Of a DNA stretch of 64,000 nucleotides, positions 46,199 through 55,751 are shown piece by piece. The stretch is from Flavobacterium oncorhynchi (GTDB lineage Bacteria; Bacteroidota; Bacteroidia; Flavobacteriales; Flavobacteriaceae): assembly GCF_002217355.1 (NCBI RefSeq), contig NZ_MUHA01000011.1, positions 40,443-104,442 on the forward strand, written 5' to 3'. Position 1 is the stretch's first letter. Each line of letters begins with the position of its first letter. The position numbers were made by a program, and so were the translations under genes. The notes below the pieces were generated by a model. That model did not search any database. It had not been told where the DNA came from and was given only the letters and a program-made list of their open reading frames with translations.

Positions 46199-47398
46199 AT
46201 GAATTATAAAAAAACAGTCTTTGCGTTTTTCTTGTTGTACAGCATTTTTACAACTGCTCAGAACAATGATAATCAGAATAAAACTGCAGTTTCAGCCAAT
46301 TCAAAATGGTCAGAGAAAACAGCAGTGACAATTCTGAATAAATACCCGAAAGCCTGGCAGATCGACGGAACCGAGAAACCAAAATGGGATTATAAAATGA
46401 GTTTGATTTTGTCTGCTTTTGAGAAATTGTATTTGAAAACAAAAGACAAAAAATATCTCAATTATATCAAAGATTATGCGGATGAACTAATTGACGGCAA
46501 TGGAAATATAGTCAAATATGATATTAAAGAGTATAATATTGATTATGTAAATCCTGGAAAATTACTGTTTAATTTATATGAGGAAACAAAAGACAATCGC
46601 TATTTAACGGTTATCAAACAATTGAGAACACAGCTCGAAAGTCAGCCAAGAACACCAAGCGGAGGATTTTGGCACAAACAAATTTATCCAAATCAAATGT
46701 GGATTGACGGTTTGTACATGGCAGAACCTTTTTATGCCCAATATACAGTTAAGTACGAAAAAGGTAAAAGCTTAGGTGATATTGCGAAACAATTTGAATT
46801 GGTTCACAATCATTTATTAGACAAAAAAACAGGATTGCCTTATCAGGCTTGGGATGAAAATAAAGAAATTGGCTGGGCAAATCCCGAAACAGGAACTTCG
46901 CCAACAATTTGGAGCAGAGGAATTGGCTGGTATATGATGGCATTGGTAGAAACACTGGATTATTTTCCTAAAAGCAATCCAAAGCAAAAAGAATTAGTAA
47001 GTTATTTGAATGAAATAGCAAAGAATTCGGTTAAGGCTCAAAGCCCTTCAGGATTGTGGTATCAAGTTGCCGATAAACCAGAATTGACAGGCAATTATTT
47101 AGAATCCTCAGGTTCTGCAATGATTATTTATGCTTTGGCAAAAGGAGCAGATAAAGGATACTTGAATGCATCGTATAAAAAAACAGCGCAAAAATCTTTT
47201 GATGCATATGTAAACGAATTTGTCAAAACAAATGAGAACAATGAGATTACCATTTCAAATGTTTCATCCAATGTAGGATTGGGTGGAAAACCTTTCCGAG
47301 ATGGTTCAAATGAATATTATGCAAAAAGCAAGACAAAAGACAATAGTTCGCCGGCATTAGCGGCATTTTTACTGAGTGCAGTAGAATTAAATAAATAA
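46199..47398 (+). CDS. GH105 unsaturated rhamnogalacturonyl/galacturonyl hydrolase, copy 1
   Basis: About 399 residues from the ATG at 46199. A GTG seven codons earlier is in frame but would place repeat sequence in front of the signal peptide. GH105/GH88 (alpha/alpha)6-barrel pattern: WDYKMSLILSAFEKLY, GGFWHKQIYPNQMWIDGLYM with the catalytic Asp, and the late GLGGKPFRDGSNEYY. It removes the unsaturated uronate from lyase products. First of three tandem paralogues. Confidence 0.92.
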   Translation: MNYKKTVFAFFLLYSIFTTAQNNDNQNKTAVSANSKWSEKTAVTILNKYPKAWQIDGTEKPKWDYKMSLILSAFEKLYLKTKDKKYLNYIKDYADELIDGNGNIVKYDIKEYNIDYVNPGKLLFNLYEETKDNRYLTVIKQLRTQLESQPRTPSGGFWHKQIYPNQMWIDGLYMAEPFYAQYTVKYEKGKSLGDIAKQFELVHNHLLDKKTGLPYQAWDENKEIGWANPETGTSPTIWSRGIGWYMMALVETLDYFPKSNPKQKELVSYLNEIAKNSVKAQSPSGLWYQVADKPELTGNYLESSGSAMIIYALAKGADKGYLNASYKKTAQKSFDAYVNEFVKTNENNEITISNVSSNVGLGGKPFRDGSNEYYAKSKTKDNSSPALAAFLLSAVELNK

Positions 47399-47411
47399 CA
47401 AACGATTTATT

Positions 47412-48617
47412 ATGATAAAGAAAAGTCATTTTAGTTTTGCCCGAATTGTACTGATAAGTGCGATTGTATTTTCGGTTAGTACAATTTCGGCGCAGTCTTC
47501 CAATACTATTTCAAAAGATCTAAAATGGTCAGAGCGAATGGCGCTTTCTATTATCAAACGTGCTCCAAAAGCTTGGCAGGTCGATAATAACGAAAAACCA
47601 AAATGGGATTACAAATTGGGTTTATTGATGACTTCTTTTGAAAAACTGTATCAAAAAACAAATAATTCTGTTTATGGCGATTACATTAAAGCTTACGGAG
47701 AAACAGTAGTTAATCCTTCGGGAGAAATTATGAATTACAAACTCGAAGATTATAATATCGATTATGTAAATCCGGGTAAGTTTTTGTTTGAACTTTACAA
47801 AAGAACAAATGATAATCGTTATCTAACAGCTATGCAGACTTTAAGAAAGCAGTTAGAAACGCATCCAAGAACAAATTCAGGAGGATTTTGGCACAAAAAA
47901 ATATATCCGTACCAAATGTGGCTCGACGGTTTGTATATGGGAACACCATTCTATGCACGTTATACGGTTGAATTTGACAACGGTAAAGATTTAGATGATG
48001 TTGCCAAACAATTCGAACAAATTCACCTGCATACGCTGGATAAAAAAACTGGATTGCTTTTTCATGCTTGGGATGAAAGTAAAGCGATGCCTTGGGCAAA
48101 TAAAGAAACAGGAACTTCACCCAATTTCTGGTCGCGTTCTATTGGCTGGTATATGATGGCTTTAGTTGATGTTCTGGATTATATGCCAAAAGAGCATCCA
48201 AAAAGAAAAGAACTAATTCAGTATTTAAATGATATTTCAAAAGCTGTTGCAAAATATCAAGACAAATCAGGATTATGGTATCAGGTTACCGATGCAGGAA
48301 ATAAAGAGGGAAATTATCTTGAAGCTTCGGGATCTGAAATGTTTGTTTACGCTTTTGCGAAAGGAGCAAAAAAAGGATATTTACCAGCATCGTATAAAAA
48401 TCTCGCTTTAAAAGGTTTTGACGCCATTACTAAAAAATTGGTTACTGTTGATGCTGATGGCGAAATTCATATTACACAAGTTTGTGCCAGTGCAGGATTA
48501 GGAGGAAATCCGTACCGCGATGGTTCTTTTGAATATTATATAAAAGAGAAAATAAAAATAGATAACTCACACGGTTTAGGGCCATTTATTTTGGCTGCAT
48601 TAGAAGTAGAACAATAG
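47412..48617 (+). CDS. GH105 unsaturated uronyl hydrolase, copy 2
   Basis: Protein of 401 residues with a signal peptide ending near TISAQS. Same barrel landmarks as its neighbours: WDYKLGLLMTSFEKLY, GGFWHKKIYPYQMWLDGLYM, GLGGNPYRDGSFEYY. It lies 13 bp after copy 1 and 24 bp before copy 3. The substitution of Tyr for Asn in PYQMW and differences in the loop after MG(T/E)PF suggest a distinct oligosaccharide preference, which is inference. Confidence 0.92.
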   Translation: MIKKSHFSFARIVLISAIVFSVSTISAQSSNTISKDLKWSERMALSIIKRAPKAWQVDNNEKPKWDYKLGLLMTSFEKLYQKTNNSVYGDYIKAYGETVVNPSGEIMNYKLEDYNIDYVNPGKFLFELYKRTNDNRYLTAMQTLRKQLETHPRTNSGGFWHKKIYPYQMWLDGLYMGTPFYARYTVEFDNGKDLDDVAKQFEQIHLHTLDKKTGLLFHAWDESKAMPWANKETGTSPNFWSRSIGWYMMALVDVLDYMPKEHPKRKELIQYLNDISKAVAKYQDKSGLWYQVTDAGNKEGNYLEASGSEMFVYAFAKGAKKGYLPASYKNLALKGFDAITKKLVTVDADGEIHITQVCASAGLGGNPYRDGSFEYYIKEKIKIDNSHGLGPFILAALEVEQ

Positions 48618-48641
48618 TAGAATTTTTAAATATATTTTGAA

Positions 48642-49862
48642 ATGAAAAATAGTAGGAAACACAGTTTTATGTCGGTTTTATTAGTTTGCGTAATGGCTTT
48701 TACAGGCTGTAAAGTAACTTCACAGGAAACTGCAAAAAAGGAAATCGTTATTTCGAAAGACATGAAATGGTCAGATAAAATGGCTTTAACCTTGATGAAA
48801 CGTCATCCAGAAAGTTACATGATCGACGATTCTAAAAAACCAAAATGGGATTATGTTCATGCCTTAGTATTACACTCTATCGAAGAATTGTACAAAAAAA
48901 ATCCAGATCCGCGTTACAAAGCCTATATAAGAGGTTATGTAGATGAATTGGTGCAGGAAGACGGTACGATTAAAACGTACGAACTAGACAAATACAATAT
49001 TGATTTGGTGGTTCCGGGGCGTTTACTTTTTGCTATTTATGCCGAAACAAAACAGGATAAATATTTAAAAGCGATGCAATTGGTTCGCAAACAATTAACA
49101 GAACAGCCTCGTACAGCGAGCGGCGGATTCTGGCACAAACAAATCTATCCAAACCAAATGTGGTTAGACGGTTTGTATATGGGAGAACCATTTTACGCAG
49201 AATACACATTGACTTTTGAAAATGGAAAAAGTTTTGATGACATCGCAAAACAATTTGAGTTGATTCAATTGCACGCAACAGATCCTAAAACAGGATTATT
49301 GTACCACGGTTGGGATGAAAGTAAAGCAATGCCTTGGGCAAATAAAGTTACAGGAAACTCACCAAATTTCTGGTCAAGAGCTTTAGGCTGGTATGCAATG
49401 GCGCTTGTTGACGTTTTAGATTATATGCCAAAAGAGCATCCAAAGAGAGCAGAGTTAATTAAGTATTTAAATAATGTATCTGCAGCTTTGGCTAAATATC
49501 AAGATAAATCTGGATTGTGGTATCAGGTTACAGATAAAGCAGGAGGAAAAGGAAACTATTTAGAAGCTTCAGGATCATCAATGTTTGCTTATGCTTTTGC
49601 AAAAGGGGCAAACAAAGGATATCTTCCTGCAAAATATAAAAAATTAGCCAACAAAGCTTTTGACGGATTAACAACTGTTTTAATCAAAAAAGTTGATGAA
49701 GACGGCGGTATTACATTAACAAACTGCTGTCAAGTTGCAGGTTTAGGAGGAACTCCATACCGTGATGGTTCTTATGAATATTATGTAAACGAAAGAAAAA
49801 AAGACAACGATCCTAAAGCAACAGGACCATTTATTTTAGCTGCTTTAGAATTAAATAGATAA
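48642..49862 (+). CDS. GH105 unsaturated uronyl hydrolase, copy 3 (lipoprotein)
   Basis: Protein of 406 residues. Unlike copies 1 and 2 it has a lipobox (MAFTGCKV), so it is probably membrane-anchored. Catalytic-region motifs are GGFWHKQIYPNQMWLDGLYM and GLGGTPYRDGSYEYY. Its closest relative is copy 2 (long shared stretch DVLDYMPKEHPKR and KYQDKSGLWYQVT). The three copies together should clear a range of unsaturated pectin oligomers. Confidence 0.92.
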   Translation: MKNSRKHSFMSVLLVCVMAFTGCKVTSQETAKKEIVISKDMKWSDKMALTLMKRHPESYMIDDSKKPKWDYVHALVLHSIEELYKKNPDPRYKAYIRGYVDELVQEDGTIKTYELDKYNIDLVVPGRLLFAIYAETKQDKYLKAMQLVRKQLTEQPRTASGGFWHKQIYPNQMWLDGLYMGEPFYAEYTLTFENGKSFDDIAKQFELIQLHATDPKTGLLYHGWDESKAMPWANKVTGNSPNFWSRALGWYAMALVDVLDYMPKEHPKRAELIKYLNNVSAALAKYQDKSGLWYQVTDKAGGKGNYLEASGSSMFAYAFAKGANKGYLPAKYKKLANKAFDGLTTVLIKKVDEDGGITLTNCCQVAGLGGTPYRDGSYEYYVNERKKDNDPKATGPFILAALELNR

Positions 49863-50183
49863 CTTATAATTGTTAATTGTGAGTTATGAATTATTAGCTA
49901 TTAGTTATTAGTGAAGATTTCCTGCTTTGTCTTGCTGAACGAAGTCGAAGCATCGAACAGAAACTCCAATTACAAATTAAGGTACAAACCCGATAGGTTT
50001 TAAAACTTGTCGGATTTAAAACACAAAACTTGTCATTTCGACCGAAGGGAGAAATCTCACTCGTAATTCGACAAAGATTGAAGACATTCTGTACGGAATT
50101 TCTAGTGCGATTTACTTCGTCTATTCGCTATCGCTCGAGTCTCCCTTCGATCGAAATGACAAAAAAAACAAAACAAAACAAAA
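49863..50183. repeat. Repeat-filled gap: degenerate terminator and long hairpin element
   Basis: ACCCGATAGGTTTTAAAACT with CTTGTCGGATTT (49986-50018) is an imperfect version of the terminator at 20081. From 50030 (TTGTCATTTCGACCGAAGGG) to 50162 lies an inverted-repeat element related to 5599-5703. A half-arm CTTGCTGAACGAAGTCGAAG is at about 49932. No gene is seen. Confidence 0.65.
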
Positions 50184-51782
50184 ATGAAAAGTATAAAAAT
50201 CGCAGTTCTTCTCCTTTCCGTATTTTCATTTCAGAAAAATGCAGCACAAGTATGGACACCAGATAATGGAGATGGAACGTATACAAATCCAATTATTCAT
50301 GCCGATTATTCAGATCCTGATGCAGTAAGGGTTGGAGATGATTTTTATATGACGGCATCGTCTTTTAATTGTATTCCAGGATTACCAATCTTACATTCGA
50401 AAGATTTGGTAAACTGGAAAATTATAAGCTATGCGCTGCCAAAACAGCCGCCTTTTGAAACTTATGACAAAGTGCAGCACGGAAACGGTGTTTGGGCGCC
50501 AAGTATTACTTTTCATAACAACGAGTTTTATATTTACTATCCAGATCCTGATTTTGGGATTTATATGATAAAAGCTAAAAAAGCCGAAGGACCTTGGTCA
50601 GAACCGCTTTTAGTAAAAGCCGGAAAAGGACTTATTGACCCGAGTCCGCTTTGGGATGACGATGGAAAAGTTTATTTAGTGCACGCATTTGCAGGAAGCC
50701 GCGCGCAGATTAAAAGTTTAATTGTGGTGTGCAGCATGAATACCGAAGGAACAATTGATAATAATGATGAAGTAATGGTGATTGACGGACATGACGGCGA
50801 AGGCACGATTGAAGGTCCTAAATTCTACAAAAGAAACAATTACTATTACATTTTTGCACCAGCAGGAGGAGTACCAACAGGCTGGCAGACTATTTTAAGA
50901 TCTAAAAATGTTTTTGGACCTTATGAAAAGAAGAAAGTTTTAGAACAAGGATCAACCAAAATAAACGGTCCGCATCAAGGAGCGTGGGTGCAGACTCAAA
51001 CAGGCGAAGACTGGTTTATTCATTTTCAGGATAAAGGTGCTTACGGAAGAATTGTGCACTTGCAGCCTATGAAATGGGAGAAAGACTGGCCGGTTATGGG
51101 ACAGGATTTTGATAAAAATGGAATAGGAGAACCGGTTACAACCTATAAAAAGCCAAATGTTGGCAAAAAATATCCAATAGAAAATCCAGCAACATCAGAT
51201 GAATTTAATGAACCAAAATTAGGATTGCAATGGCAGTGGCACGCAAATTCTCAGATCAACTGGGGACTGCCTACAAGTCTTGGTTATTTGAATTTGTTTT
51301 GCATGACGACAATTAAGGAGAGTAAAAGAATTTTTGATGCACCAAATTTACTGCTTCAAAAATTTCCTGCTGAAGAGTTTTCGGCGACAGCCAAATTAAC
51401 TTTTAATACAAGATTAAACGGAGAATCGACAGGACTGATTATTATGGGATTGGATTATAGTTATTTGTGCTTTAAAAACGATAACGGAAAATTATATCTA
51501 AATCAAAAAACGGGAACTTTTAATAAAACCGTTTCAGAAACAGAAACAAAACCTATTTTAATTTCAAGCAATACAATTTATTTGAAAGTAAAAGTAAAAA
51601 AAGGCGGAATTTGCAGTTTCTTTTATAGCTTAGATGATAAAAACTATAAGCCGATAGGAAGTGATTTTACTTCAATTGAAGGAAAATGGATTGGTGCAAA
51701 AATGGGACTTTTTGCTTTAAGCGAAAAAGTAACAAACGATTCAGGAAGTGTGGCAGTTGATTGGTTTAGAGTAACAAAATAA
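50184..51782 (+). CDS. GH43-family glycoside hydrolase
   Basis: Protein of 532 residues with a signal peptide (ending near NAAQ). The five-bladed beta-propeller starts YTNPIIHADYSDPDAV (catalytic base Asp) and contains GLIDPSPLWDDDGKVYLVH (second Asp) and TIEGPKFYKRNNYYY (general acid Glu). A C-terminal concanavalin-like domain fills about residues 330-532. Such GH43 enzymes act on alpha-arabinosides, beta-xylosides or galactosides; here removal of pectin side chains is likely. It lies 8 bp before the PL10-CE8 gene. Confidence 0.9.
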   Translation: MKSIKIAVLLLSVFSFQKNAAQVWTPDNGDGTYTNPIIHADYSDPDAVRVGDDFYMTASSFNCIPGLPILHSKDLVNWKIISYALPKQPPFETYDKVQHGNGVWAPSITFHNNEFYIYYPDPDFGIYMIKAKKAEGPWSEPLLVKAGKGLIDPSPLWDDDGKVYLVHAFAGSRAQIKSLIVVCSMNTEGTIDNNDEVMVIDGHDGEGTIEGPKFYKRNNYYYIFAPAGGVPTGWQTILRSKNVFGPYEKKKVLEQGSTKINGPHQGAWVQTQTGEDWFIHFQDKGAYGRIVHLQPMKWEKDWPVMGQDFDKNGIGEPVTTYKKPNVGKKYPIENPATSDEFNEPKLGLQWQWHANSQINWGLPTSLGYLNLFCMTTIKESKRIFDAPNLLLQKFPAEEFSATAKLTFNTRLNGESTGLIIMGLDYSYLCFKNDNGKLYLNQKTGTFNKTVSETETKPILISSNTIYLKVKVKKGGICSFFYSLDDKNYKPIGSDFTSIEGKWIGAKMGLFALSEKVTNDSGSVAVDWFRVTK

Positions 51783-51790
51783 AATTTAGA

Positions 51791-53794
51791 ATGGTTCAGT
51801 TAAAAAAAATCCTATTGCTTTTTAGTATTGTTTTGAGTTTTAGTATTCAGGCACAAAACACCTATAAAAACTGGCAGGATATAATTCGTAAAAACGATGC
51901 TTCATGGTTTGGTACTGAAGAAGCTAAAAAGATTGCCGAAAATGTACTGCTTTACCAAAGAGATATTGGAGGCTGGCCAAAGAATATTCAAATGCAGAAT
52001 GAGCTGACTCCTTCGCAGAAAAAGGATTTACTCGACATTAAAAAGACCACAAAAGAAACCACAACAGACAATGGAGCAACCACTCAGGAAATGCTTTATA
52101 TGTCTAAAATGTATGCTCAGGTAAAAGACGAGCGTTACAAAGAATCATTTTTAAAAGGGTTAAATTATTTACTGGAAGCGCAATATGCAAATGGCGGCTG
52201 GCCTCAATTTTATCCTTTAAAAAAGGGATATTACACACATATTACCTACAATGACGATTCGATGGTTCGTATTTTAGAGGTGATGAAAGAAGTAAGCGAA
52301 GAAACAGATTTCTACAGCATTAAACCTTCAAAAGAAAGTATTGCAAAAACAAAAACAGCTTTTGATAAAGGAATAGACTGCATCATCAAAACACAATACA
52401 AACAAAATGGAGTTTTAACGGCTTGGTGCGCGCAGCATGATGAAGTTACGCTGCTTCCTGCAAAAGCGAGAGCATATGAACTGCCTTCGCTAAGCGGAAA
52501 AGAATCGGCTAAAATTGTACTGCTTTTAATGGCAATTAAAAAACCGTCACCAGAGGTTATGACGGCTGTAAAAAGTGCCTACGCGTGGTTTGAGAAAACA
52601 AAAATTACCAATCTTGAAGAAAAGCGTGTTTTAAACGATGCAGGAAAAGTTATTGATAAAAAGATGATTCCAACTCAAAATGCGGCGCCAATTTGGGCAA
52701 GATTTATGGAATTGGACAATAACGAACCTTTCTTTTGCGATCGTGACGGAATCAAAAAGAAATCACTGGATGAAATTGGTGCAGAGCGCAGAAATGGTTA
52801 TGCTTGGTATACAGATGAACCAAAAGAAGTATTGAAAAAATATACCGCTTGGGGAATTAAAAATGGTACAAAAGTTTCAGAAGCAGCATCAGAGAAAAAG
52901 AAAGTTGTTTTTTTTACCGTAGCACAGGATGGTTCTGGAGACTTTACCAAAATACAAGATGCCATATATGCGAGCCCCTCTTTTCCTTATGAAAAAGTAA
53001 CCATACTCATTAAAAACGGAACATACAACGAAAAGCTTAGAGTGCCCGAATGGAATAACAATTTGATTTTATTTGGCGAAAGCAAGGAAAAAACAATCAT
53101 TACTTTTGATGATAATTTTTCGAAAATCAACTTAGGACGAAACAGCACTTTTTATACCTCAACACTTTTAGTAGAAGCAGACGATTTTACAGCATTTAAC
53201 CTAACGATTAAAAACGCTTCGGGCGATAAAGGTCAGGCGATTGCATTATCAGTTACCGGCAATCGTGCTAAAATTACCAGCTGTATTATTTCAGGAAATC
53301 AAGATACTTTATATTTATCAGGAAAAAATGCCAAGCAGTATTTTAGAAACTGTTATATAGAAGGTACAACCGATTTTATTTTTGGAGGAGCTACAGCTTT
53401 ATTCGAAAACTGCGTTATTCACAGCATTAAAAGTTCGTACGTAACAGCTGCTTCAACTCCCGAAGGTGTTGCTTATGGTTTTGTTTTTAAAAATTGTAAA
53501 CTAACCTCAGAACCTGCTGTAAACGCTGTTTATCTGGGCAGACCATGGCGTATTTATGCCAAAACCGTTTTTATCGACTGCGAATTAGGCAAACACATAA
53601 AACCCGAAGGCTGGGAAAATTGGTCAAAACCCGATGCAGAGAAAAATGCCTTTTATGCTGAATACAATAACAGCGGCGAAGGATTTCAACCAAAGAAAAG
53701 AGTCACATGGTCACATCAGCTTACAAAAACAGAAGCAGAGCAATATTCGATAGAAAATATTCTAAAAGATACAGTGCCTAATTGGTACCTTTAA
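51791..53794 (+). CDS. Bifunctional pectate lyase (PL10) - pectin methylesterase (CE8) fusion
   Basis: Protein of 667 residues with a signal peptide (ending near IQAQ). Residues about 25-365 match PL10 pectate lyase: DIGGWPKNIQMQ, DNGATTQEM, NGGWPQFYPLKKGYYTHITY, NDDSMVRIL. Residues about 372-667 match CE8 pectinesterase: GSGDFTKIQDAI, GNQDTLYLSG, GTTDFIFGGATALFENC with the catalytic Asp, and YLGRPWRIYAKTVF with the Arg. One polypeptide can de-esterify pectin and cleave the product. It lies 8 bp after the GH43 gene. Confidence 0.93.
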   Translation: MVQLKKILLLFSIVLSFSIQAQNTYKNWQDIIRKNDASWFGTEEAKKIAENVLLYQRDIGGWPKNIQMQNELTPSQKKDLLDIKKTTKETTTDNGATTQEMLYMSKMYAQVKDERYKESFLKGLNYLLEAQYANGGWPQFYPLKKGYYTHITYNDDSMVRILEVMKEVSEETDFYSIKPSKESIAKTKTAFDKGIDCIIKTQYKQNGVLTAWCAQHDEVTLLPAKARAYELPSLSGKESAKIVLLLMAIKKPSPEVMTAVKSAYAWFEKTKITNLEEKRVLNDAGKVIDKKMIPTQNAAPIWARFMELDNNEPFFCDRDGIKKKSLDEIGAERRNGYAWYTDEPKEVLKKYTAWGIKNGTKVSEAASEKKKVVFFTVAQDGSGDFTKIQDAIYASPSFPYEKVTILIKNGTYNEKLRVPEWNNNLILFGESKEKTIITFDDNFSKINLGRNSTFYTSTLLVEADDFTAFNLTIKNASGDKGQAIALSVTGNRAKITSCIISGNQDTLYLSGKNAKQYFRNCYIEGTTDFIFGGATALFENCVIHSIKSSYVTAASTPEGVAYGFVFKNCKLTSEPAVNAVYLGRPWRIYAKTVFIDCELGKHIKPEGWENWSKPDAEKNAFYAEYNNSGEGFQPKKRVTWSHQLTKTEAEQYSIENILKDTVPNWYL

Positions 53795-53796
53795 TT

Positions 53797-53919
53797 AAGG
53801 TGCTGAGGGACTAAGGTTCTAAGATGCTAAGTCTTAGACGAAATATCTCAGAACCAAAAAGACGAACAGCACGGCGTCTCTACAAGAAAAACCTTAGAAC
53901 CTCAGTCCCTCAGAACCTT
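53797..53919. repeat. 27-bp-arm inverted repeat element
   Basis: Left arm AAGGTGCTGAGGGACTAAGG... (53797-53823) and right arm ...CAGTCCCTCAGAACCTT (53893-53919) are reverse complements over 27 bp with two mismatches. The centre contains an ACGGCGTCTCTAC stretch typical of other Flavobacterium repeats. Confidence 0.75.
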
Positions 53920-53934
53920 AGAACCTTAAAAAAA

Positions 53935-55281
53935 ATGAAATATCTACTTCTCCTCTTAATATCCTGCGTTTCCTTTGCTCAGAAAAATGATTTTCCAACA
54001 GCAAAAGTCGATTCGATAGTAAACAGAATTCAGCTTCCTGTATTTCCTGCTTATCAAGTTAATATTTTAAAAATAGGAGCAAAAGGCGACTCTATTACAA
54101 ACAATAAAGCTGCGTTTGATAAAGCAATGGCGCTTTGTAAAAAGAAAGGGGGAGGAACCATTATTGTACCAAAAGGAATTTATAAAATAAACGGACCTAT
54201 TCATTTTGTCAGCAATGTAAATTTGAAAATAGAAAAAGGCGCCAAAATAAAATTCAGCGACAATCCTCAAGATTATCCTTTGGTTTTAACCAGCTGGGAA
54301 GGCACCATGCTTTATAATTACAGTCCGCTTATTTATGCTGCAGACTGCACTAATATTGCACTGACTGGCGAAGGAACTATTGATGGAGAAGGCGGGAAAG
54401 TTTGGAAAAGCTTTAAAGCAAAAGAAGGTCCAGGCAAAGATTTAAGCCGTGACATGAACCATAATAATGTGCCGTTAAAAGACCGAAAATTTGGAGAAGG
54501 TTATTTTTTACGTCCGCAGATGATTCAGTTTTTAAATTGTAAAAATGTACTAGTTGAGAATGTCAGAATAGAGAATTCGCCGTTTTGGTGTCTGCATCTT
54601 TTAAAATCACAAAGTATTACCGTTCGAGGTATCAGCTATAAATCATTAAACCATAATAATGACGGAATCGATCCTGAATACGCAAAAGATGTTTTGATCG
54701 AAAATGTAACCTTTAATAACGGCGATGACAATGTTGCCATTAAAGCCGGACGAGATCATGAAGGCAGAGCGAATACAGCAACACCAAGTGAGAATATTGT
54801 AATTAGAAATTGTAATTTTAAAGGACTTCACGGAGTTGTAATAGGCAGCGAAATGTCGGCAGGAGTGCAGAATGTATTTGTTGAGAACTGCAAAACGATA
54901 GGTTATTTAAAAAGAGGAATTTATTTAAAAACAAATGCAGACCGCGGCGGTTACATTAAAAATGTTTTTGTTAGAAACATACAATTAGATCAAGTTGAAG
55001 ACTGCTTGTATATGACCGCTAATTATCATGGAGAAGGAAAAGGTTATCAATCGGATATTTCAAACATTCATTTTTCTAATATCACTTGTAACAAAGCATC
55101 AGAATCCGGAATTGTTATTCAGGGTTTTCCCGACAAAAAAATCAGAAACATATCGCTGAACAATATCGAAATAAAGGAAGCAAAAAATGCCCTGTCAAAT
55201 GAAAATGCAGAGAATGTTTTGATGACAGATGTTTTTATAGGTAAAAGAGCAGGAGTGCCTACGGCAGTTTCGAAACCTTAA
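53935..55281 (+). CDS. GH28-family glycoside hydrolase, second copy
   Basis: About 448 residues from the ATG at 53935, which gives a signal peptide (MKYLLLLLISCVSFAQ); an in-frame ATG at 53824 would translate a palindromic repeat. Beta-helix start NILKIGAKGDSITNNKAAFDK; landmarks NNDGIDPEY, NNGDDNVAIKAGRD with the catalytic aspartates, LHGVVIGSE. The RIK motif of polygalacturonases appears as IYLKTN, so the arginine is lost. It may act on a different pectin part, for example rhamnogalacturonan or an exo-type site. Confidence 0.88.
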   Translation: MKYLLLLLISCVSFAQKNDFPTAKVDSIVNRIQLPVFPAYQVNILKIGAKGDSITNNKAAFDKAMALCKKKGGGTIIVPKGIYKINGPIHFVSNVNLKIEKGAKIKFSDNPQDYPLVLTSWEGTMLYNYSPLIYAADCTNIALTGEGTIDGEGGKVWKSFKAKEGPGKDLSRDMNHNNVPLKDRKFGEGYFLRPQMIQFLNCKNVLVENVRIENSPFWCLHLLKSQSITVRGISYKSLNHNNDGIDPEYAKDVLIENVTFNNGDDNVAIKAGRDHEGRANTATPSENIVIRNCNFKGLHGVVIGSEMSAGVQNVFVENCKTIGYLKRGIYLKTNADRGGYIKNVFVRNIQLDQVEDCLYMTANYHGEGKGYQSDISNIHFSNITCNKASESGIVIQGFPDKKIRNISLNNIEIKEAKNALSNENAENVLMTDVFIGKRAGVPTAVSKP

Positions 55282-55310
55282 TTTTTTTAGGTTCAAAGTG
55301 GCAGAGGAAC

Positions 55311-55690
55311 AAAGGGACAAAGGGACAAAGGTTTTTGTAGATACATACTGCAATGTGTCTACGCAAAGTATTATCCTTCTGAGCGAAGTCGAAGGATTTC
55401 CGAGCTGTGAAGATCTTCGACTTCGCTCAGACTGACAAACGGAGAATACAACAAATTGTGGTAAAAAAGGAGCAAAAAAATTTGCTAAATCTGCGAGAGT
55501 AAATTTTTTGACGCGTCCGATGGCTCTTAGGAACAAAGGTTTTTTGTAGAGACACACTGCAATGCGTCTATGCATAGTATTGTCCTCCTGAGCGAAGTCG
55601 AAGGATTTCCGAGCTGTGAAGGTCTTCGACTCCGCTCAGACTGACAAGGGGAGAATACAACAAATTGCGGTAAAAAAGAGCAAAAATTAA
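55311..55690. repeat. Direct duplication of a composite palindromic cassette
   Basis: Two copies (about 55311-55470 and 55531-55690) share, in order, ACAAAGGTTTTTTGTAGA, an ACTGCAATGnGTCTA hairpin, GAGCGAAGTCGAAGGATTTC with its inverted partner, and GAGAATACAACAAATTG. The gap holds no gene. A CCCAATAGCTATCGGGA palindrome follows near 55710. Confidence 0.7.
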
Positions 55691-55751
55691 ATCAGTTCAA
55701 ATAAGCAATCCCAATAGCTATCGGGAGGGTGAAACAAAAAAACAAATAAAA

